Positions 57,492-64,000 of a DNA stretch of 64,000 bases are shown here, in pieces. The DNA is from Steinernema hermaphroditum (taxonomy: Eukaryota; Nematoda; Chromadorea; Rhabditida; Steinernematidae). A model generated the notes under the pieces. That model made no database searches and was not told the origin of the DNA. It saw nothing but the letters and a program-made list of their open reading frames with translations. Position 1 is the stretch's first letter. The number at the start of each line of letters is the position of its first letter. Position numbers and translations under genes: made by a program. The stretch is from NCBI GenBank assembly GCA_030435675.1, contig CM059625.1, positions 2,976,001 through 3,040,000 on the forward strand, given 5' to 3'.

Positions 57492-59990
57492 TTTGGAAAA
57501 TACACTCAAACTCGTTCCAGTCTGAAACAGTGATGACGCGAATCAATAACTTGAAGGCGTAACGTATAAAGCAAGGCCAAAAACACTCGCATCAACAGAT
57601 CTGAACCCTATTTTCCATTAGCAAAGCATCGGAAAGCCCGCATTTTAAGTCAACGCAGGTATATAATATTAACAACCTATACGACAGGTCCACATTGACT
57701 TGTCAAGTGATCTCCGCATTTAGTTTGAGAACAAATAGGGACTGATTGTTGGACTGAGAAGTCCTCCCACGGTTGCTCTTTGCCTGAAACGTAACATTAA
57801 TCCACTGCTTGATCCTAAATTCATTAGTATTATGTTGATACAACGCATCAATTACCTTTCCAGAGGGCAACCTCGGGGAAAATAATGAGTCAAATGAGAG
57901 GGCACTGAAAGAGCACCGACCATTGTCCACGACATATATCATAACAGCCTTCATGCAGATAAAAGCGGATATCATCTGCACACATTGTCGACATGCTTCC
58001 TTATGCAAGGGGGAATGCATAATGATGCCCCTTTTATAGCATTCTGGAAGCCGTGCGTCATTAGCCGCAACATTTCTGCGTCAAAGACTCTTTTATTGTA
58101 TAACAGACATCACGTATACGTCTCATCACTCACGTAGATATTGTATCAAGCGCCAATAAGCGGATCAGAGTCACTCTGATTACAAAAACTCCGACATTAA
58201 TTCCAACCCCACAGACAGGGTGAAGATACATCTGATGTTCTGATTAATGGTTGCAGTTAACGCAAGCTTTCGATTTTAAAAAAGTAAGGCAACAAATATG
58301 AGGTTCACCAGATATTAAGGATAGATCTGGGATATAAAGGCGCGGAGATATGCTACATCGAGTAGCCACCGAAATATTCCAACTGTCCGCCTAGAAAGAA
58401 CATTACTGACAGACCCATTTCGAAACTTAGGCCCATTGTCATTTGCGTTCTTTTAATTATTTCAGCTGTGAAGGACGCGCCTCGAGCGCCGAGTTAATGA
58501 CTCGGAGCAAACGTGGTTTTTGTTTTCACTATTCGTGAGACTATTGGCTATAGTCGAGCATTGTTTTCATAGACCAAAAATGCCAATGTATTCATTGTTT
58601 AAGAAATGGCGTCGCGTGACCTGTGGTCTCATGAACGATGCCTTTACGTGAGACATTTTGGAAATGGCAAGATTAATTAGTAAGCAGCAAATAAGCCTCA
58701 TAGTGGCCCTCACTTCCGTCATGTCGAGGAACCATTGTGCACATATAAAACCTGTGATGGATCGTTAACTGGACTTTGGCCGAACCTTTCTGATATAATT
58801 GATCCAAAATGAAGCATCTATCAAGGCCTTATCAGCGAAATATCGGACTTTTTTTTCGAATAAGTGCGTTTGTGTCGGTGACGAACGGTCCGGTCTGTTC
58901 GCTTTCTCAGAAACGAGTTGAATAACCCGGCTCACAGAAGGCCTGAAGCACTGGGGAGCCGTAGTACCTCTTCCCAACAGGTCACCAGCGCCCGATTCCA
59001 TCCGAACCACGCGTAGATGAGGTCTTGCTGAAACACTGTTGCTGATCCAAGGATTGGAGTCCACATCAGCCGCTTTGCTCTTCCGGCATCAGTACTTTGC
59101 TCCCTCAATAGCTGCTCAAAGTACGGAAATCACGCCTTCGATACTGCTTCTGTGCACCGAACGAAGCCGGAATACGACCGCCGATTGCGGTGACATACTA
59201 TTTTGTGCTTACATTGCAGCAGGTTGGATAGAATCTCACAGAAATGAGCCTTAAAGTGCAATGCATCTAAGCATGATAAAAAAATCGTATCGTCAATAGC
59301 CTTAGGTATAAGCACTTATACTGCTGTGGTCACTTATATTGCCATAGTTAGATGTACTGATCGCTACCATAAGTCTTGCCAGATGTTCAGTCAGTAGTTT
59401 ACTGGGTTCTTGGAAAAGTCGTTCGAGCTTTTTCTCTTTTCAAATATCAACTTATCGCAATGGAGATCCACAAGTAATGCTATGTGTTGTGGACACATCT
59501 AACATCAATGTGAAAAAATTAGTCTAGCATATCAGCGATTACAGGCAGATCACACACAATTTCCATTAATAGAAAGGGCGTCTGCAGTCCTTATCGAAAC
59601 GAGCTGCATACCGGTGGCTAATCCATGGAATAATCTGCTTTTTGAGGATCAACGATTAATCTCAGGTAGCGGAAACCATCCGTCGTTAGCCAAAGACAAA
59701 CCCTGAAGGCGATGACGTTATCATAGCACATCATAATCGCACAAAGCAAACAGTCGCACCTCCGCCGAGATTCAAGCATCTGCGGCGACACATTTCTGTT
59801 GCCGCCGGCCATCATCTCGTCCATCAACTGAACACAGTCAGAGTCATCACATCGTTATTAAATGCCAACCGTTGCATTATCTTCAAAATGCGCTTACATG
59901 ATAAGGGGCCAGCGCGCCCATTCGCCGGTACGCACAGATTGATAGTTGCCGAGACCCGCCGTCGGCAGTGAGTGTTTGGGGAAGATTCCA
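57492..59990. other. Intergenic
   Basis: No supported gene. A frame at about 57700-58020 (-) has a TATA-like sequence upstream and a hydrophobic start, but its cysteine pattern does not match the peptide family. The remainder shows nothing recognisable. Confidence 0.4.
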
Positions 59991-62900
59991 ATGCGTCTCC
60001 GATGGCTGTTTTCGCTGATGATCGCTGTTCACTTTGCAAGTTAGTTATCATTCGGAAGTATAAGTGAAAAACAAATATTTATTAGACAGTGCGTCGTCGC
60101 GGTGCTCGGACATAGCTGTTTTTCTTCACGAACACGCCAAAGGTACAGGCGATCAGATATGGGCATACGTCGTTGTGCGGCCCTATTCGGCCAGTCAGAT
60201 ACTCGTCGGATTGAGATGGTTCCAAACTATTGGAAATGCGGATATTTACGCGATGTGGTCTGAGTCGACCCATCGGAAGGGAAATGTTACTGTCACCGAT
60301 GAGGAATCGTAAGTCGTTAATCACCATGTTACTACTGCTGCAAAAAGAACAGTTAGCTGTCTCAATTTGACTAAGAAAGCGTGTACCATAACATCACTTT
60401 GGCATTCAGCAGCTGCTTGTAATACAGAAGATGTCAACAGATAATCATATCTCATAAGTTGTGATTAGCATAGAAGCAGTGATTCAAAATATTGTTTCTC
60501 TATACTCAGACGAAAACTCGCTTTGATCAATAATCGATCTTATAACTTAGCCTCCAATATCTGCTATTTTTGGAGGCAGTAACGCATGCGTATGAATCTG
60601 CAAATAGTTACCTCTAATCTAACAACTATATCTCCGTAGTATCTCGCATTAAGAATCAGAAAATTGTAAGAGCTATAGTTGCCCATGTTATCGTTTCGCG
60701 CAGCCAGATTTTGATCAGCTCATAGCATATTTTTGCGTATTGGCTTCTTGAAGCACACCTCAATCTATACACAGAATTTGGAGAGGTCTGCTGAACTAGC
60801 CGGTGCAAAGATCCTCTGCTGTTGTCCAGCATAACTGGACGAACTGACTAGCGTATCTGTAAGAGGTATTTCAGTAGAGAGTGGGAGAATAAACTTTACA
60901 AACCAGAACTCAACTTTTTTAGATGGCCCATAACCGGATTCGAGAACACGCAAGTCTTGATACCTATCAAAGCGGAAAGCCACCAATTCTCTATCTCCAT
61001 GAACTCCTCCCTGGGATACACGACCTTCTTCAACTACTCCTTCGTACAGGGCATGCCACAAATCAACATGCCTAACCAGCTTTGCATTCACGAAACCAAA
61101 CAGAATTACGATGCTTGCCTCTGCTGTGAACATGAACCGCCCTCGTCGTTCTGCCCAAATGTGATTGCCGATGAACCGATGGCCTGTCAACAGTTCCAGA
61201 ACACGCTCAGTCTGAATAGCTTGTCTGGTTTCTTCTACGGCGCCTACCGCTTCGATAGAACCGGATATTTTGGTACCCAAGACATGGACATCCTGCATAA
61301 TGATCCATTATCGCTGTTATTCTTCACGACCGTATTCTTCAACGGCAACCAGGTCAATCCAACAGCTTTTGGGTAAATTATGAATTGAAGACTGTAAAAA
61401 CAAGCTTCATTTCAGTTGCAAGAACAACTGCTGGTATGCTCTTCCAAGTGACAGTCTCACCAGTGTGCTTCATATCCGAGTTCAAGTCAGTTTTATTGGA
61501 ATCATCTTCAAGCACACCGCGGCCGAATTCTACCTCAATCAAAAGGGTGACGTCTTTCGAAACGGCCGAATGAAGTACAGCGACATGTACACTCCGCAGA
61601 ATCCATGCTACACTTCCGACAAACGCTGCTTGTGCTGTTACCATTTTTTGATGGACACACAGTGCTATGACCCCAGCAGTCCTCTTCCGACGCCACCAAT
61701 TGGTATGATTCAGCTTATTAGCCGATTAAATGCTTTATTTCTTGCAGAATATAGCAGCACCGTGCTCATGACATCAGCAACAAGTAGGCCTCACTCGATA
61801 ATGCTTTTGTAACAAAAAGATTTTTAGAGACCACAACAACGATATCGACAACTACATCAGGTGAGGGTTTAAACAAATGGTTGCTGTTCGGAAAAATTGT
61901 AAAATTGCTTGTGGTCAAAGTCGTGGTTCACACAGACTCATAATCTGACGTCAGTTAAGTTCAAATGTTCAGAGAGGCCAACGTCCACATTGAAGCTTAC
62001 AACCACGTCTTTATCAACTTCAAGTAGTCTTTCGACTACAACAGTTTCACCAACAACAACCAGCACAACTAGAACATCCACTTCTAGAACAAGCACTGCT
62101 GCCACAACCAAACCTTTGACTACGAGTGCTTCCCGTACGACTACTACCACAACGACAACGAGAAAACCGACAACTACTTTAACGACAACTACCACCACTC
62201 GTGAACCTACAACGACCAGTTCTACGCATCCTCCTCCAACCACAACTACCTCAACTACCCCACCGACAACTGTGTCAACTACGACAAGGGCTACGACAAC
62301 ATCAACCACTCCGACGACCACTAAGAGTCCCACTACGACGACTATTGCGACTACTACAAGCACCGTCCCTCCGACCACCACATCGTCCACGACTTTGAGG
62401 CTCACTACAACATCGACGTCAACAACAATTACCTCCACCATTAGGCCAACAACGACGATTAGCACCGAGACGTCGACCATCACGAGTATTGCCCCAACCA
62501 CCACTACGATGAAACCCAAAATTACGTCGACAACAACGACAACTACTACAACTCGTGAGCCTACAACGACGACCACTACAAATCCACCACCGACAACAAC
62601 TTTTTCGACCACCCCAGTGATCTCTACATCAACGGCAATTATATCAATCACGACTACAGCTACCTCCACCACTAAGCCAATAACTGCTACCGAACGCCCG
62701 TCCACTACAAGCACTGCTCCGATCTTACCAACGACCACGTCCACAACAACGATGGCTGCCACGACTACCGTCAGTCCTATGACTACGACCATCTCGACTA
62801 TTTTTACGAGCACCCCGGTGATCTCTACGTTACCGGCAACTATATCATCTACGACTACAGCTCCAATGACAAGTACCACTCATGAACCGACAACGACAAC

Positions 62901-64000
62901 AACCATCAAGTCTCCGACCACCACTACAACTACCTCACTTGCAACTACGCCATCGACAATCGCGTCAACAACAGTCCCAACAAGTCCAGCTCTGACCACG
63001 ACAACCACTCTCCCAACGACGACACAGCCGGATACAACTTCAGCACCAACTTCTACCTCTATAACAGCAACACATTCTAGTAGCACAGTTGAGCCGACAT
63101 CCAAAACCACACCAACAATGTCGTCCACAACGGTGAAACCGACTATAGTCCCAACTACTCTGCTGCAACAAACTACAACATCGACGATATCTACAATAAG
63201 CACGTCTATTCTAAGCAGTATGTTCTTATAACTTCTGAAATCTAAATCTGGGCCTTATAAGTTACCACAAAATATCCTTATCAGTAAGAAATAGTTTTCA
63301 GCAGCAGCTACACCGAAGCCAACGACAACGGCTGAGCCAACGAGTACAGCTCTCTCTAGCACAGCTTCTTCGACAACTACAGGGGCTATGACCACAACAA
63401 CAGCCACAGAATCCACGACTACGAAGACGACGAAAGCGTTGACGACTACACGACCAAACACTTCGACAACGCCTACCACAGGTAAATGCATCCGTATATA
63501 GTGATTCACCTGCGACAGTAGTGTTCACGACCACAACGGTGGAGCCGACCACAACACCGACTGCAGCAACTACAGGTACAATAAACTTTATACTCATTTG
63601 TGTAATAAATTAATGTAGCTTCATCGTCTTCTACTTTGACTACGTCAAATGCTGCTAGTTCCATAACGCCCCTTACTGGCACATCATCTACTTTGAGTAC
63701 ATTGACAACAAGCCCGTCTACTACTTCATCAGCCTCAACGACCAAAATGCCCAGATTGTCGTCTACCTTTACCTCAATGTCTATATCCACAAGTAAGTTA
63801 TTGAGCGCTAAGTGAAAGAATTGTAGTTATAGAAACTAGTACCACGTTGAGAACGACTAAGGAAACGTCATCGAAAGAGAACACTGCAGCACTGTCCAGT
63901 ACCCAGTATTCCCCAAGGACGCCCAGTTCCTCGCAAGAGCCATCCACCACTTCTAAGCCTACAGAATTTATATCCTCAACCTCCTCGTCTAGTATTACTG
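59991..64000 (+). CDS. Secreted Cys-rich/mucin-like protein, 5' part
   Basis: A large secreted protein that continues past the window. Exons read: 59991-60039, 60086-60308, 60923-61372, 61416-61702, 61748-61783, 61828-61860, 61973-63217, 63302-63481, 63519-63575, 63619-63792, 63827 to the window end. The first exon is a signal peptide (MRLRWLFSLMIAVHFA). Residues to about 336 form a folded region with clustered cysteines (ACLCCEHE, CKNNCWY, KRCLCCYHF) that I do not recognise. From exon 5 on it is almost pure Thr/Ser/Pro with Lys and Arg, typical of a heavily O-glycosylated mucin. Every intron in the Thr region is phase 1, so exons can be gained or lost without frame damage. A surface-coat, cuticle or gut-lining role is inferred. 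Confidence 0.85.
61973..63217 (+). repeat. Thr-rich degenerate coding repeat
   Basis: A 1245 bp exon of ACA/ACG/ACT/ACC-dominated codons with irregular blocks such as TTTTREPTTT and TTTTSTT. The period is not exact, consistent with slippage and drift in a mucin domain. Confidence 0.8.

Noticed and set aside
57700..58020. Possible eighth peptide gene with TATA-like sequence and three cysteines
   Set aside because: No clean signal peptide, no WxGWRC core and no C-x9-C spacing; splice phase can be forced but not convincingly.
59618..60051. Minus-strand gene with two joined frames
   Set aside because: The upstream part overlaps the plus-strand signal-peptide exon of the mucin gene, which is strongly supported by phase and downstream exons; no motif supports the minus reading.
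61938..62879. 313-residue Val-rich open frame on the minus strand
   Set aside because: It is the exact antisense of the Thr-rich mucin exon; Val codons are the complement of Thr codons there.

Overview
The window is nuclear DNA of a nematode, most likely a rhabditid (clade V) worm. The grounds are many 40-60 bp GT-AG introns with TTTCAG-like acceptors, TTTTAG or TTTCAG sites just upstream of several start codons that look like spliced-leader trans-splice acceptors, and nematode-type families: paired CLC chloride channels, a KIN-16-like short receptor kinase, and a levamisole-type acetylcholine receptor subunit. The species cannot be named from this sequence.

Layout. 1-1204: decayed Tc1/mariner transposon. 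5599-10793 (+): CLC chloride channel 1, with a tRNA-Ile(AAT) inside an intron. 13496-15853 (-): an intact DEAH-type helicase gene whose ATPase motifs are eroded (a probable pseudo-enzyme), with copies of one dispersed repeat on both sides. 21672-27540 (+): CLC channel 2, a paralogue of the first. 28547-29382 (+): RRM protein. 29575-33642 (-): receptor tyrosine kinase with a VWA-like ectodomain. 35995-39032 (+): a second, short-ectodomain receptor kinase. 39962-57491: at least seven small two-exon genes for secreted, processed peptides, interleaved with a pair of duplicated small ORFs, an HP1-like chromodomain gene (46636-47150, -), a nicotinic receptor subunit (54198-56277, +) and a mariner-derived MITE. 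59991-64000 (+): start of a large secreted cysteine-rich/mucin gene that runs off the window.

Most notable. The peptide family appears undescribed to me. Each precursor has a signal peptide, a phase-2 intron, usually a dibasic site, and a Trp-rich core ending in one C-x9-C loop (WxGWRC...NGLFLDC). Three members end in Gly-Lys-Lys and one in bare Gly, the classical donor for C-terminal amidation. This looks like an expanding family of cyclic, amidated peptide hormones or defence peptides.

All multi-exon models were checked for matching splice phases by reading the sequence. None has transcript support here, and single exon edges may be off by a few bases.
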